Assembly (NCBI GenBank): GCA_031268145.1
Contig: JAIRXS010000008.1
Location: forward strand, 1 to 45,065
From: Candidatus Endomicrobiellum siamense
Lineage (GTDB): Bacteria; Elusimicrobiota; Endomicrobiia; Endomicrobiales; Endomicrobiaceae
DNA: 45,065 nt
Reading direction: 5' to 3'
Position 1 is the first letter of the stretch, and each line of letters begins with the position of its first letter. Positions 9,806 through 19,495 of the stretch are shown in pieces. The position numbers were made by a program, and so were the translations under genes. Below the pieces are notes generated by a model. The model was given only the letters and a program-made list of their open reading frames with translations. It did not search any database and was not told the origin of the DNA.

Positions 9806-12313
9806 TTAAGATAAAGCTTGTATTTCTTGGTCTATCGCTTTTATAGACTTTAACTCATATTTTTTTGCATTGTTATAATTTTCTAAAGCTTTATCTTTTT
9901 GCCCTCGTTTTGCGTAAATTCTTGCAAGTCCAAGATATACGCTGCCATTTTTAGGATTTAGCTCTAATGCCTTAGAAAAATCAGAAAAAGCTAAATCTTC
10001 TTTTTTTTGAAATACATAAATCTCTGCTCTTTTAGTGTAAGGTAAAAATAAACTAGGGGCAAATTCTATTAACTTATTTAAAACCTGTAATTCTTTTTCA
10101 TTATCTTGAAGTTGATGGTAAATCTCTGCTTTAATAATATACGCCTTTACATATCCTTGATCTTGTAAAATAATATCTTCTATATCTTTTAAAGCTATAT
10201 CAAATTTTTTATTTTTATAATTAATATTAGCTCTATTAAAAAGAACATCCACATTTACACCAGACTTCAGTGTTGATTCAGCCTCTGTCAGCACTGGTTT
10301 ACCTGACACTTCCTGGCCTGGCGCTGATTCTATTTGAGTCGGCACTTCTGGTGTTACTTGTTGCGGCGTTTCTACAACAGGTTCTTCTTTTTTAATATTA
10401 TCTTCTTGAATAATTTGTTGTTTTGAAACTTCCTGTTTAACTTCACTTTCGTTTGAAGCTTGCAGTTCTTCAATATTTTGTTCTTGCGGTACTTGTTCCT
10501 GTTTTGAAACTATATTAAAAATTTCTTCTGGTAATGTTTGTTGAGACTGCTCTGCTGCTTCTGATGATGGATTGACTTCAGGTTCAGAGCTTGGACTTGG
10601 TTCTACAGACTGTTGTGATTGAAGGGTTGTCGATGATGGATTTATAGATAAAGCTTTTTGTAAATCATCTTTTGCTTTATCAGGCTTGCCAAGTTTTTCA
10701 TATATATAAGAGCGCTGTTTGAAAAAGTCTGCTTTCGTAGGGTCTAAACTTATTGCTAATGTATAATCCTTCAAAGCCTGTTTATATTTCCCATATTTTA
10801 TTAAAAAATCTGCTTTTTCAATGAGCACATTTAAAGTTGATTCTAACTTATAAGCTTTTTCATAATCTTTATACGCTTGATCAAAAAATTCTTTTTTATT
10901 GCATACTCTAGCTCTAAGTAAATAATATTTATATTCTTTAGAATTCATATCTATAACTTTAGATATATCTCTTAAACTTGCGTCAAAATTTCCAATTTCA
11001 TATTCAGCCTGTGCTTTATAATAAAAAACTATCTCGTCTCTAACGCCAACATCAACAGCCTTTGCTAAATACTCCATGGCTTTTTCAAATTTATTTAACT
11101 TAAAACTGCAAATCCCAATATATTTGTATACTTCATTTTCACTATTATTAGATTCTAAAGTTTGTTTCATATCATCAAAACATTCATTATATTTCTCAAG
11201 ATTGTAAAGCATTACACCTCTAAAATATTTAGCACTTACGTTGTCAGGACGAAGTTTGATGACTATATTTACATCGTTAAGTGCTTTATGATAGAACTCT
11301 TTTGAAGCACTATACTCTGCCTTTAAAGCATAGCTTTTTGCATTATTCTCATCTAATGATATTGCCTTTTCAATATCTTCTAAAAACTCATCATCTTTAC
11401 CAGAGTTTAAATAATATGCTGCTCTTTGTTGCAAAACATCTATGTTAGAAGGATTTAATTCAAAAGCCTGATTATATAACGGCAAACCTTTTTTAGAATT
11501 ACCATTTAAGTTATAAAGATTTGCTAACGCAAGTAAAACAGAAATATTTTTTGATTGAGTAAGTTCTTGAGCTTTCTTATAGTCAGATTCTGCCTTATCA
11601 TAATTGTTTCTTTTAATATAAAGTTCTGCTCTTTGCATATAATGTTTAAAATTAGTAGGTTCTGCTTTAATAAGCTCATCAAATTTGCCAATAGTGACAA
11701 TATCGTTTTCTTCTTTTTTTACAACTGCGCCATCATTAATATCTGATTTTTCTTCATTAGAAGGAGATATTTCTTTAGTCCTAACATCACAAGGCAAATC
11801 TTTATTTTCTTTACCAATTTCATTAATAGAAACATCTTGAGACACATCATCTTGATTTTTTATCTCGTTATTAGGAACTTCTTGAGATATATTATCTTGA
11901 GGTTTTGCTTCATTTTCTTTTTTAGATTCTTTTGCTTTTTTTATAATATCATCTAAATTTTTAAGTTTAGATCTTATATCTTTTAATATAGAATTTTGGT
12001 CTTTGACTGGTATTTGGACTGGCTTTTCTGGCACTGTTTGTGTTTCGTGTATTGATGTTGCTTTTGTCTGAGTTGATATTTCTGGTGCTACTTGTTGTGA
12101 CTTTTCTGCAACAATATTTTGATTTTCTATATCAGGGACAACTTCTTCGTTTTTTGTAGAAACTATGTACAACTCTTTTTTAAACTTATTTACACATTCT
12201 TTCAATTTTTCAATATTTAAGTTTGTTAATTTTTGAATTTCTTGGTCTATAGAATTAATTTGCTTATTTAAATTTTCAATTACTTCTCTAACATAGGAAT
12301 TATCTTCCTGCAT
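9806..12313 (-). CDS. Large TPR-repeat protein
   Basis: 835 aa with no signal peptide or membrane segment. Residues 1-50 form a heptad-like coiled coil. About 50-205 and 565-690 are low-complexity linkers rich in Gln, Glu, Pro, Val and Ser with repeated short motifs such as PEVPTQ and VSQDVS. Between them, about 205-560, lie about ten consecutive TPR units, and about 690-825 holds four more. TPR arrays scaffold protein-protein contacts; the partner is unknown. The ATG has a perfect GGAGGG site. It follows a small two-helix membrane protein and the CCA enzyme, with short gaps. The low-complexity linkers suggest a flexible, possibly rapidly evolving scaffold. Confidence 0.85.
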   Translation of the reverse strand: MQEDNSYVREVIENLNKQINSIDQEIQKLTNLNIEKLKECVNKFKKELYIVSTKNEEVVPDIENQNIVAEKSQQVAPEISTQTKATSIHETQTVPEKPVQIPVKDQNSILKDIRSKLKNLDDIIKKAKESKKENEAKPQDNISQEVPNNEIKNQDDVSQDVSINEIGKENKDLPCDVRTKEISPSNEEKSDINDGAVVKKEENDIVTIGKFDELIKAEPTNFKHYMQRAELYIKRNNYDKAESDYKKAQELTQSKNISVLLALANLYNLNGNSKKGLPLYNQAFELNPSNIDVLQQRAAYYLNSGKDDEFLEDIEKAISLDENNAKSYALKAEYSASKEFYHKALNDVNIVIKLRPDNVSAKYFRGVMLYNLEKYNECFDDMKQTLESNNSENEVYKYIGICSFKLNKFEKAMEYLAKAVDVGVRDEIVFYYKAQAEYEIGNFDASLRDISKVIDMNSKEYKYYLLRARVCNKKEFFDQAYKDYEKAYKLESTLNVLIEKADFLIKYGKYKQALKDYTLAISLDPTKADFFKQRSYIYEKLGKPDKAKDDLQKALSINPSSTTLQSQQSVEPSPSSEPEVNPSSEAAEQSQQTLPEEIFNIVSKQEQVPQEQNIEELQASNESEVKQEVSKQQIIQEDNIKKEEPVVETPQQVTPEVPTQIESAPGQEVSGKPVLTEAESTLKSGVNVDVLFNRANINYKNKKFDIALKDIEDIILQDQGYVKAYIIKAEIYHQLQDNEKELQVLNKLIEFAPSLFLPYTKRAEIYVFQKKEDLAFSDFSKALELNPKNGSVYLGLARIYAKRGQKDKALENYNNAKKYELKSIKAIDQEIQALS

Positions 12314-12337
12314 AATCCCTCCTTATAATAATTTAAA

Positions 12338-12571
12338 CTATTTTTTTTTAATATTTACTCCTAATACAAGACCCAAAAACATGCCAATTTGCATTGCAAA
12401 AATAGAATTAAATGAAATTATTATCCCAACAATTAATCCTACTACTCCACCTATAACTAAACCTACAATATCGTAGTTACGCTCAACATTTTCTTTCTTT
12501 TTAATTTCTTCAGATTTAGGTTCAGTATTACTTGTTGAAGTTTGATCTTGTTGTTGTTTATCTTCAGCCAT
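12338..12571 (-). CDS. Small two-helix membrane protein
   Basis: 77 aa. The first 35 residues are hydrophilic and rich in Gln, Lys, Glu, Ser. Two membrane helices follow, the first with a glycine-zipper pattern (GLVIGGVVGLIVG), then a Lys tail. A GAGG site precedes the ATG, and the gene starts 14 bases after the stop of the CCA enzyme and ends 24 bases before the TPR protein. Function unknown; co-transcription with the TPR gene suggests it could anchor it at the membrane (inference). Confidence 0.65.
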   Translation of the reverse strand: MAEDKQQQDQTSTSNTEPKSEEIKKKENVERNYDIVGLVIGGVVGLIVGIIISFNSIFAMQIGMFLGLVLGVNIKKK

Positions 12572-12585
12572 TTGGCCTCTTTAAT

Positions 12586-13974
12586 TTAACAGTCATTTAT
12601 TTTTATATTATTAATAACTTCTTCCTTAGTAATCTCCGGGTTTTCAATCTGTATTTCTTCAATTTTATGTTTGACGTCTTGTATCCATTTTCCCTGTGGT
12701 TTATTAAATATTTTTATCAAATCTTTACCAGATACTAAATCAGATTTTACATAAAGCATTTTTTTTGCTTTTAAATTTTCTATTCTAGAAAGTAATTCTT
12801 CAATTATTTTAACATCGTTATACCTGCCAAAATCAACCTTAGAAATTTCTATTATTGAATCTAACTCATTACCACATTTTTTAACAAGCCTACGAACTGC
12901 GCTGTCGGTCCAAACACTGGAATACATTTTAGGATACATATGATTTCTAATAATAGCTACAACTTTTTTTATAAAATCTTTAGAATATTTAAACCTTTTT
13001 AAAATAATTTCTGCAATTCTAGCGCCTTCAATGTCATGCCCATGAAAAGTAATTTTTTCATTTTCATTTTTAAAAGTTACGCGCTTACCAACATCATGCA
13101 AAAGCGCAGACATTCTTATAACAATATCGTTTTTGGTTCTATCTAAAACTTTTAAAGAGTGTACAAAGACATCATCTACATGATACTTATCAGGTTGTTT
13201 AATGCCTTTTAAGGCTACTACTTCAGGCAAAACTTCCTGCAATATGCCCAAATCATCCATCATTAAAATTGCTTCCGAAGAATTTTCTTCAATTAAAACT
13301 TTATCTATCTCGTCTCTTATACGTTCATAAGATACAATTTTTATGCGTTCTGCAGAAAGCTTCATCGCATCATATGTAGATTCATCTATAGCAAATCCCA
13401 ATTGTAAATGTTGTCTGACTGCTCGTAAAATTCTTAAAGGATCTTGGTTAAAAATTATATGTGCATTTTGTGTATCTGTTACTCTAATAATTTTTTTTTC
13501 TATATCGTTTATGCCACTTGTAGTAAAATCTAAAATAGTATTATCGCTAAGCTTCAAAAACAAAGCATTTATAGTAAAATCTCTTCTTAAAGCATCTTGT
13601 TGTAAGGACGCAACTTCTGTATCTGGATTTCTTGACTCTAAATTATAATATTCTTTTCTAGGCATTACAAATTCAACTTCTTGGTTATCTATGAATAACT
13701 TGGCAGTACCAAATCTTTCAAAAATAACAGGACTACTTAAATTATATATTTTAGACAAAATTTTTGAGAAATTTATTCCAGCAAATTTCTTATTATCTTT
13801 GTTGTCTTCTTGCTTTAGACAAACCATTATATCTAAATCTTTTGGCTCTCTATTTAAAATAATGTCTCTTACAAATCCACCTACTATATAAGCTTCAAAA
13901 TTATGCTCGTTTGCAACAATTGTAATTTTATCAATTATAGACTTGTACCTATTAGGTATGACTATATTATTCAT
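12586..13974 (-). CDS. CCA-adding enzyme / poly(A) polymerase family nucleotidyltransferase
   Basis: 462 aa class II tRNA nucleotidyltransferase. The head has the nucleotidyltransferase signature VGGFVRD (31-37) and the metal-binding DLD (46-48), the RRDFTINAL motif, and an RNA-binding neck. The C-terminal half has an HD domain with ALLHDVGK and FHGHDIEGA. The three tRNAs in this window do not encode CCA, so this activity is essential; whether it is a full CCA enzyme, an A-adding enzyme or PcnB cannot be settled by motif alone. An extended -10 sequence ends 6 bases before the ATG and no ribosome-binding site is visible, suggesting a leaderless message. Confidence 0.9.
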   Translation of the reverse strand: MNNIVIPNRYKSIIDKITIVANEHNFEAYIVGGFVRDIILNREPKDLDIMVCLKQEDNKDNKKFAGINFSKILSKIYNLSSPVIFERFGTAKLFIDNQEVEFVMPRKEYYNLESRNPDTEVASLQQDALRRDFTINALFLKLSDNTILDFTTSGINDIEKKIIRVTDTQNAHIIFNQDPLRILRAVRQHLQLGFAIDESTYDAMKLSAERIKIVSYERIRDEIDKVLIEENSSEAILMMDDLGILQEVLPEVVALKGIKQPDKYHVDDVFVHSLKVLDRTKNDIVIRMSALLHDVGKRVTFKNENEKITFHGHDIEGARIAEIILKRFKYSKDFIKKVVAIIRNHMYPKMYSSVWTDSAVRRLVKKCGNELDSIIEISKVDFGRYNDVKIIEELLSRIENLKAKKMLYVKSDLVSGKDLIKIFNKPQGKWIQDVKHKIEEIQIENPEITKEEVINNIKINDC

Positions 13975-13980
13975 GCAGTT

Positions 13981-13989
13981 ATTATAACA
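13981..13989 (-). promoter_or_regulatory. Extended -10 promoter abutting the CCA-enzyme start codon
   Basis: Minus strand TGTTATAAT, with TATAAT at 13981-13986. Transcription starting 7 bases downstream would begin at the A of the ATG at 13974. No -35 box is evident, which is usual for extended -10 promoters. Confidence 0.45.
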
Positions 13990-14021
13990 AATAAATCTTG
14001 AATTTTTTTAGCTCTACGAAA

Positions 14022-14921
14022 TTATATAGCAGTCTTAATTTCTTTTTCTTTAATAGTTGTATGATAAATAATAATATCTTCTATATTATCCTTATAATTA
14101 ATATTTATAGGCTTAATACCTATTAATTTATATAATATTAATAAACTTTTATATTTTAGTTTATTAACCTTGGCATTATACTCTAAAGATACGTCTCCAC
14201 TGTCAAGAAAACTAATAAGTCCTTCGCCATGCAAAGATAAATCCTCACATTTAAAATCTTCTATTTTTAGAGTTTTATTTAGCTTGCTGTAGTTAAATTC
14301 GCATGTTGCTTTTGTTTGAAAGCTGTTTAACTTTAAACTGAAAGATAAAGTACCTCTAAAATAGTCATTTGCATAATCAAATTTATTAGAACGTATTAAA
14401 ATATCATATATTTTAATATTGCCTAAATCTAACTTTAAATTTATGATCCCATTTTTAATAGAGATATACTCTACCTCCATTTTTCTAATAAACCTATATT
14501 TTGTATATTTTTTATTAAAATTATCTTTAATTTCTTTATAAAGTTCCTGATAGTTAAACTTTCTTTTATTATCCAAATTAAGATTGATTTCAAAACTATC
14601 AACTTCAAACTTATTTGCTATAAAATACGCCTTTAAAAGCTTATTTACAGAAATCTTTATAGAAAGCTTTTTTACAGATAAAAATATACCACCGCCAGAA
14701 TTATATAAACTAAGATTAGAAATTTTAAAATCTCCACGTGGAGAACAAGACACCTCTGATATGGTAACTTCTCTTTGCGTTAAAGCAGTTATAGTATCTT
14801 TTGTTTTATTCAGTAGAGCTGCATTGTTAAAATATAAAATAAAAATAACAAAATACAATAATAAAACTGAGCCTACTATAATAGTTAAAAAAATAAATGT
14901 TTTCTTTAAATTTAGTTTCAT
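14022..14921 (-). CDS. AsmA-like membrane-anchored protein
   Basis: 299 aa. An N-terminal membrane helix (about 10-32) is followed by a segment (QREVTISEVSCSPRGDFKI, then SNLSLY) that matches the start of AsmA/YhdP-type proteins, with beta-rich periplasmic sequence after it. These proteins form beta-groove bridges linked to lipid traffic between inner and outer membranes in Gram-negatives. It is much shorter than TamB or YhdP, so could be a single-module version. Its ATG overlaps the stop of the ABC-2 permease upstream by 4 bases, so it belongs to the exporter operon. Family assignment is moderate; the operon membership is clear. Confidence 0.55.
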   Translation of the reverse strand: MKLNLKKTFIFLTIIVGSVLLLYFVIFILYFNNAALLNKTKDTITALTQREVTISEVSCSPRGDFKISNLSLYNSGGGIFLSVKKLSIKISVNKLLKAYFIANKFEVDSFEINLNLDNKRKFNYQELYKEIKDNFNKKYTKYRFIRKMEVEYISIKNGIINLKLDLGNIKIYDILIRSNKFDYANDYFRGTLSFSLKLNSFQTKATCEFNYSKLNKTLKIEDFKCEDLSLHGEGLISFLDSGDVSLEYNAKVNKLKYKSLLILYKLIGIKPININYKDNIEDIIIYHTTIKEKEIKTAI

Positions 14922-16075
14922 TTGCGTAAAGGAAAAACCTTTTTTGTTTTCATTTCAATTAAATATGTTATAAAAAAACAAATCACAGAAAATAATACTA
15001 AAGCAATGATAGGTTCTTTTGCATACCATATTTTAACATCACCTAAAATAAACAGTCTAATATAGTTCATAGAATATGTCGATGGGGAAATATAAGAAAT
15101 TATTTTTAAATAATTAGGTAACGCACTATGCGGCCAAGCAAAACCTGATAGAAGTACTGTAGGTAAAGAATAAAACATTAAAACAGCCATCGCCATTTCT
15201 GGAGATTTAAAAAAGATAGACACCAATATAGCAAAACACACAACGGCTATAATAAAAACCGTAGACAGAACAAATAAACCTAAAATAGATGAAGCATAAA
15301 TTCCATCAATAGGTAAAAATATATAAATATTTAAAACATTAATTAACGAGCCTATTAAAATATACGGAATTGCTTTGCCCAAAAACATTATAAAAAAACT
15401 TCCATAAAATACATTAAGCTCATTGTTATCCTTTTTTTCTAACGATATAGAAGTACAAACAGCTAATAAAATAATTTGTTGTAAAACAGCAAGCAATAAA
15501 CATGGAAGCAAAAAGTCAGAGTAGTTCATTTGTGTGTTAAATAAATAAACTGTATTAATTTTTATTGGACTAAATACATTTTCAGTTGATTTATAAGAAA
15601 ATCCTTTATCTGTTAATATCTTTTGAAATTGCTGTTTAGAAAAAATAATTGAAGCTAAAGTAAACTTTTTTAACACATTACTTGCCACAAGAAAATTACT
15701 AGAATTTACAACATTAAGCACAGGTGAAATTCTACCTTTTTTCATATTCTTACCGAAACTATTTGCAATAACATAAAAACCATTTACATTATTTTTAAAA
15801 ATGCCTGCCAATCCTTCTTGGAAAGAACTATACTGCATTGTCGTTTTTAACTCTGCTGTAGCATTGATATTCCTAACCAATTTTCTTGATAAATATGAAC
15901 CATCTTGATTAACTACACCTAAATTAATATTTGTAGCTCTCTTATTTATATAAAGATAAGAGAACATTAAACCATAAACTAAAGGTGCAAGAAAACATAT
16001 TAAGATCATATCTTTCAATTTAAATATAAAACTAAATTCTCTAAATAAAATATCTTTTAACGCTTTAATTTTCAT
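14918..16075 (-). CDS. ABC-2 type transporter permease (second)
   Basis: 385 aa ABC-2 permease of the YhhJ/YbhR kind. One N-terminal helix (about 20-42), a large periplasmic domain (about 45-175), and five C-terminal helices with the GFAWPHSALP segment before the last two. It is homologous to the adjacent permease, which has GYTWPLDQMP at the same place; the two probably form a heterodimeric channel. It overlaps its neighbours by 11 and 4 bases. It needs an ABC ATPase, but none is encoded in the operon. Confidence 0.88.
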   Translation of the reverse strand: MKIKALKDILFREFSFIFKLKDMILICFLAPLVYGLMFSYLYINKRATNINLGVVNQDGSYLSRKLVRNINATAELKTTMQYSSFQEGLAGIFKNNVNGFYVIANSFGKNMKKGRISPVLNVVNSSNFLVASNVLKKFTLASIIFSKQQFQKILTDKGFSYKSTENVFSPIKINTVYLFNTQMNYSDFLLPCLLLAVLQQIILLAVCTSISLEKKDNNELNVFYGSFFIMFLGKAIPYILIGSLINVLNIYIFLPIDGIYASSILGLFVLSTVFIIAVVCFAILVSIFFKSPEMAMAVLMFYSLPTVLLSGFAWPHSALPNYLKIISYISPSTYSMNYIRLFILGDVKIWYAKEPIIALVLFSVICFFITYLIEMKTKKVFPLRK

Positions 16076-17234
16076 ACTTTTTCTCGTATTTTTTTATCCT
16101 AAAGTACATGAAGATATATGATAACAAAAAATATATTAAACCTAAAACCAGCAATTCTTTCATAAAACAATATGTATACTCAATTGACACATTTTGTTGA
16201 TAGATTTTTCTAAATCCTTCTAAAAATGAAGTTAAAGGTAGAATATGAACTGCATTTCTTAATAAGTAAGGCATCTGGTCTAATGGCCAAGTATAACCTG
16301 ACAATAAGAATGCAGGCGCAGAAAACAACAGACAACCCTTTAGTGCATTAAGTCTAGTTTTAAGTAATGCCGCCAAAAACATTCCAAAAGACATTGAAGC
16401 AAATGCAAAGCACATGCTGTAAATGATAATATCCTTGTTAGAGTGCAACACTGGAATATTAAATAATCTAAACATAGCTAAATATAAAATCTCAAAATGG
16501 ATAAACACAAAAGCCAAATAAACTAACATTTTGCCCAAAAACATTATTAACAAACTTCTTTTAGATTTTTTAATCAGCGAATAGATTGTTTTTAAATCAA
16601 ATTCAGTAGATAATGTTAAAACACCAATTAGTATCAAAAATTGATGTATTACAGAAAGCCAAATGCCTGGCGTTAAATAAAAATTATAATTTAATGATGG
16701 GTTAAAAAGTTTCTCGCTGTCTATACGCACTGGTTGAAGTAAATCTTTTACTTGCTGTTTATAAATCCCTTTCTTAGTAAGCAAAGAAGATCTTATGCCG
16801 GCATTTATTATAGATAGTATCGTAGTAGAATCCGAATCTGTAATATTGCCAGATATATAATTTGATGCATTTACAAATAGCGTAACGCTTGGAGACTTTT
16901 GTCTTTTAATATCTTTTTGAAAATTTTTAGGTATATATAAGCCTAAAACAGACTTTTGCTTATTAAATAATTCTTGAAGTTCATAAACATTTGACACTCT
17001 TGTTTTAACTTCCATATCTGGGCAAGCATTAAAATAACGAACAATATTTTTTGAAATCTTAGAATTATCATTATCTATTACAGTTATTGGAAGCTTGTTT
17101 AAAGTTTGAGAAACATATATCCCGCCAAGAAACAAAATATCTACTATAGGAAAAATAATTAAAGCAGAAATATAAAGCTTACTTTTAAAAATAAATTTTA
17201 ATTCTCTAAGGATTATATTTACAATACCTTTCAT
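16065..17234 (-). CDS. ABC-2 type transporter permease (first)
   Basis: 389 aa permease with the same layout as its partner: N-terminal helix about 18-40, periplasmic domain about 42-180, then helices beginning at the LTPGIWLSVIHQFLILIG stretch and ending near residue 380. The C-terminal tail is very Lys/Tyr-rich. Such pairs work with a HlyD-type adaptor and TolC in the YbhGFSR and YhiI-type exporters for drugs or small molecules. It starts 4 bases inside the end of the adaptor gene, showing tight coupling. Confidence 0.88.
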   Translation of the reverse strand: MKGIVNIILRELKFIFKSKLYISALIIFPIVDILFLGGIYVSQTLNKLPITVIDNDNSKISKNIVRYFNACPDMEVKTRVSNVYELQELFNKQKSVLGLYIPKNFQKDIKRQKSPSVTLFVNASNYISGNITDSDSTTILSIINAGIRSSLLTKKGIYKQQVKDLLQPVRIDSEKLFNPSLNYNFYLTPGIWLSVIHQFLILIGVLTLSTEFDLKTIYSLIKKSKRSLLIMFLGKMLVYLAFVFIHFEILYLAMFRLFNIPVLHSNKDIIIYSMCFAFASMSFGMFLAALLKTRLNALKGCLLFSAPAFLLSGYTWPLDQMPYLLRNAVHILPLTSFLEGFRKIYQQNVSIEYTYCFMKELLVLGLIYFLLSYIFMYFRIKKYEKKYEN

Positions 17235-18037
17235 TTTAACACAGCTGTCATACCAGGACGGAGATTAGGGATAAGGCCTTTACTTTTTAATCTTATTTCA
17301 AAAGTTTTTAAATCATAATTACCTTGTTGAGCAGTTGGTTTCCATGATGCAAATGTACCAAGTGCAGATATATATACTACTTCCATCTCAAAAGTTTTAT
17401 TTAAAGCTGGAAAAAATACCTGATAATTTTTTCCTTTCTCTATATTTTTTAAATCATCTTCATGAATATTAAATACAACCCACATATTTTTGGGATTTAA
17501 TATCGTTATAATGGGATAGCCTGTAGAAACAAGCTCTCCGGGGTTTGCAATAATTTGGACTACTTCTCCATCTATTGGAGAAACTATTGTAAGTTCTAAA
17601 TAGTACGCTTTTATCTCATTTAATTGCCCTTGTACAGCTTTAACTTTTTGAAAAGCTGCCTTATATTTATACTCAACTTCATCAAACTGTTGTTTAGGTA
17701 TAACTTTATTTTTATAAAGGTTTTTTATTCTATTATAAGTTTTTTTTGCTAACGTATATTGATTATTTGCATCTTTTAAAGCCGCATTTATTACATCTAA
17801 TTTTGCATCTAATTCTTTGCTTTCTAGCTTACCTAAAGATTGTCCTTTTGAAATGCTATCGCCTTCAGCAACATAAATATCTGATATTCTACCAGGTACT
17901 TTTACTCCAACATCTATTTCAGAAGAATCAACTTCTCCAACTATAATTTTATCTTCTAATTGGTGTTTGCAAGAGAACAAAAACAACGAAAACACAATTA
18001 AGCAAGTCGATTTTATAAATAATTTATTATAGCTCAT
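17231..18037 (-). CDS. HlyD-family periplasmic adaptor lipoprotein
   Basis: 268 aa from the ATG at 18037, preferred because GAGGAG lies 7 bases before it. The N-terminus is a lipoprotein signal with lipobox LFSC (Cys22), unlike most HlyD adaptors of this ABC-2 type, which keep a membrane helix. A lipoyl-like half motif (VKVPGRISDIYVAEGD), an alpha-hairpin of coiled coil about 75-130, the second lipoyl half (TIVSPIDGEVVQI) and a beta-barrel domain follow, ending at LRPGMTAVLK. It links the permeases to TolC across the periplasm. The start overlaps the TolC gene by 11 bases. Confidence 0.9.
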   Translation of the reverse strand: MSYNKLFIKSTCLIVFSLFLFSCKHQLEDKIIVGEVDSSEIDVGVKVPGRISDIYVAEGDSISKGQSLGKLESKELDAKLDVINAALKDANNQYTLAKKTYNRIKNLYKNKVIPKQQFDEVEYKYKAAFQKVKAVQGQLNEIKAYYLELTIVSPIDGEVVQIIANPGELVSTGYPIITILNPKNMWVVFNIHEDDLKNIEKGKNYQVFFPALNKTFEMEVVYISALGTFASWKPTAQQGNYDLKTFEIRLKSKGLIPNLRPGMTAVLK

Positions 18038-19436
18038 TTTTGAACTCCTCAGCTGAAACTCCACATATATTTATTAAATTTGCATATGAACTATTGTACT
18101 CAAAAATAGCTTTTGCTTTATCTATTTTTATCTTTTTACAACCAAATTCCGCGTCAACAACTTCCAATGAGGTCGCAACACCTGATTTAAAAGCAATTCT
18201 GTAAAATTTTAAATTTTCTTGTGCTAAAGCTTGACCGCTTACAAGAGTTTGATAGTCTTGTTGAGCAGACTTACAACGATGACAAAAATTTTTTACACCT
18301 GTTCTTATAAGGTTCTTTATATCTATTATTTGAAAATTTACAGACTCCATTTGTAGTTTAGTAGTTTTCATTTCATTGGCATCTGAGCAACCACTAAAAA
18401 CGTTCAAGGAAGCGCTTAAGCCTATAGCCCATTTAGGCTCTACTAAAGTAAGTTTATCCTGTAAAATTTGATATTCTCCAAAAGCTGCAATATTAGGCAA
18501 CATATTTCCCAAAGAGACCTTATATTTTTGTTTTAACATATCTCTCTTTGTATAGAGTAATTTCAATGAACTATTATTTTGCAAAGCTTTAGATATATAG
18601 TAATCTTCATTTTTTACATTTTTCAACATTTTTATATCTGAAGATAAATATATTGTCCCACTAATTGCACCTATAACATTGTTAAAAAGCGTATAAGATA
18701 GTTCACTATCTCTTAAGGATCGTTCATAATCTCTCTTTGCTTCGGCCAACGCAACTTCTGCTTTTGAATAATTTGCTTTTGATATTATTCCATTTTTTAA
18801 AAGTTTTTCGGCATGCAAAACATGAGTTTGAATATTTTTAAGATAGTCGCTTTGAATTTGAGAAACTTGCTCTAAAAGTTTAGTTCTAAAATAAGACTCT
18901 ACAACTTCTGTTATTACAGAACTTTCTGTAGCATTAAGATTAATTTTTGCTACTTCTTCTTCCAACTTTTTTAGACTAAAATTAGCTGAAACTTTAAACC
19001 CTGAGAATATAGGCTGCACCACAGAAGCCATAACTCTAACAAAAGTGTCATCCATCATTTTTTTTTCAAAAGAAGGAACTAAATGTTCCAAAGACATCTG
19101 AAATTGCATTGGGTTTGATCCACCTGCCCCAGAATAAGAGGCTATACTAGTACCAATCATAGCAGTGCGAATATCGTTTAAATTTAAGTTTATAGATTGA
19201 TCTATTTTAGTGCCAATAGCAACAATATCTACTCTAGGAAGGAATTTACCCTTGGCGGAGTTAGAAACATGGCATGAGCCTTGTAAAACTTTCTTTGTTG
19301 ATTGTATTCTAGAATTATTTTGTAAAGCAATATTAATTGCATCTTTTATTGTTAAATATTTATTTTCTGCATATATGTTTATATTTAACACAAAAAAAAT
19401 AAAACATAAAATTGTAAGTACTTTAGATTTCATCAT
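18027..19436 (-). CDS. TolC-family outer membrane efflux protein
   Basis: About 469 aa from the ATG at 19436 (an adjacent ATG at 19433 is equally possible); this choice gives a clean signal peptide ending near NIYA. Two repeats of the outer membrane efflux protein domain are present, with long alpha-helical coiled coils and the YLTIKDAINIALQNN opening typical of the family. No strong ribosome-binding site is seen. It is the first gene of the exporter operon and follows purB by about 60 bases. Confidence 0.9.
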   Translation of the reverse strand: MMKSKVLTILCFIFFVLNINIYAENKYLTIKDAINIALQNNSRIQSTKKVLQGSCHVSNSAKGKFLPRVDIVAIGTKIDQSINLNLNDIRTAMIGTSIASYSGAGGSNPMQFQMSLEHLVPSFEKKMMDDTFVRVMASVVQPIFSGFKVSANFSLKKLEEEVAKINLNATESSVITEVVESYFRTKLLEQVSQIQSDYLKNIQTHVLHAEKLLKNGIISKANYSKAEVALAEAKRDYERSLRDSELSYTLFNNVIGAISGTIYLSSDIKMLKNVKNEDYYISKALQNNSSLKLLYTKRDMLKQKYKVSLGNMLPNIAAFGEYQILQDKLTLVEPKWAIGLSASLNVFSGCSDANEMKTTKLQMESVNFQIIDIKNLIRTGVKNFCHRCKSAQQDYQTLVSGQALAQENLKFYRIAFKSGVATSLEVVDAEFGCKKIKIDKAKAIFEYNSSYANLINICGVSAEEFKNEL

Positions 19437-19495
19437 AATTAAGAACATAGCAAATAAAAAAAATATTGCCAACAACAATAGTAATTAATTTTATG

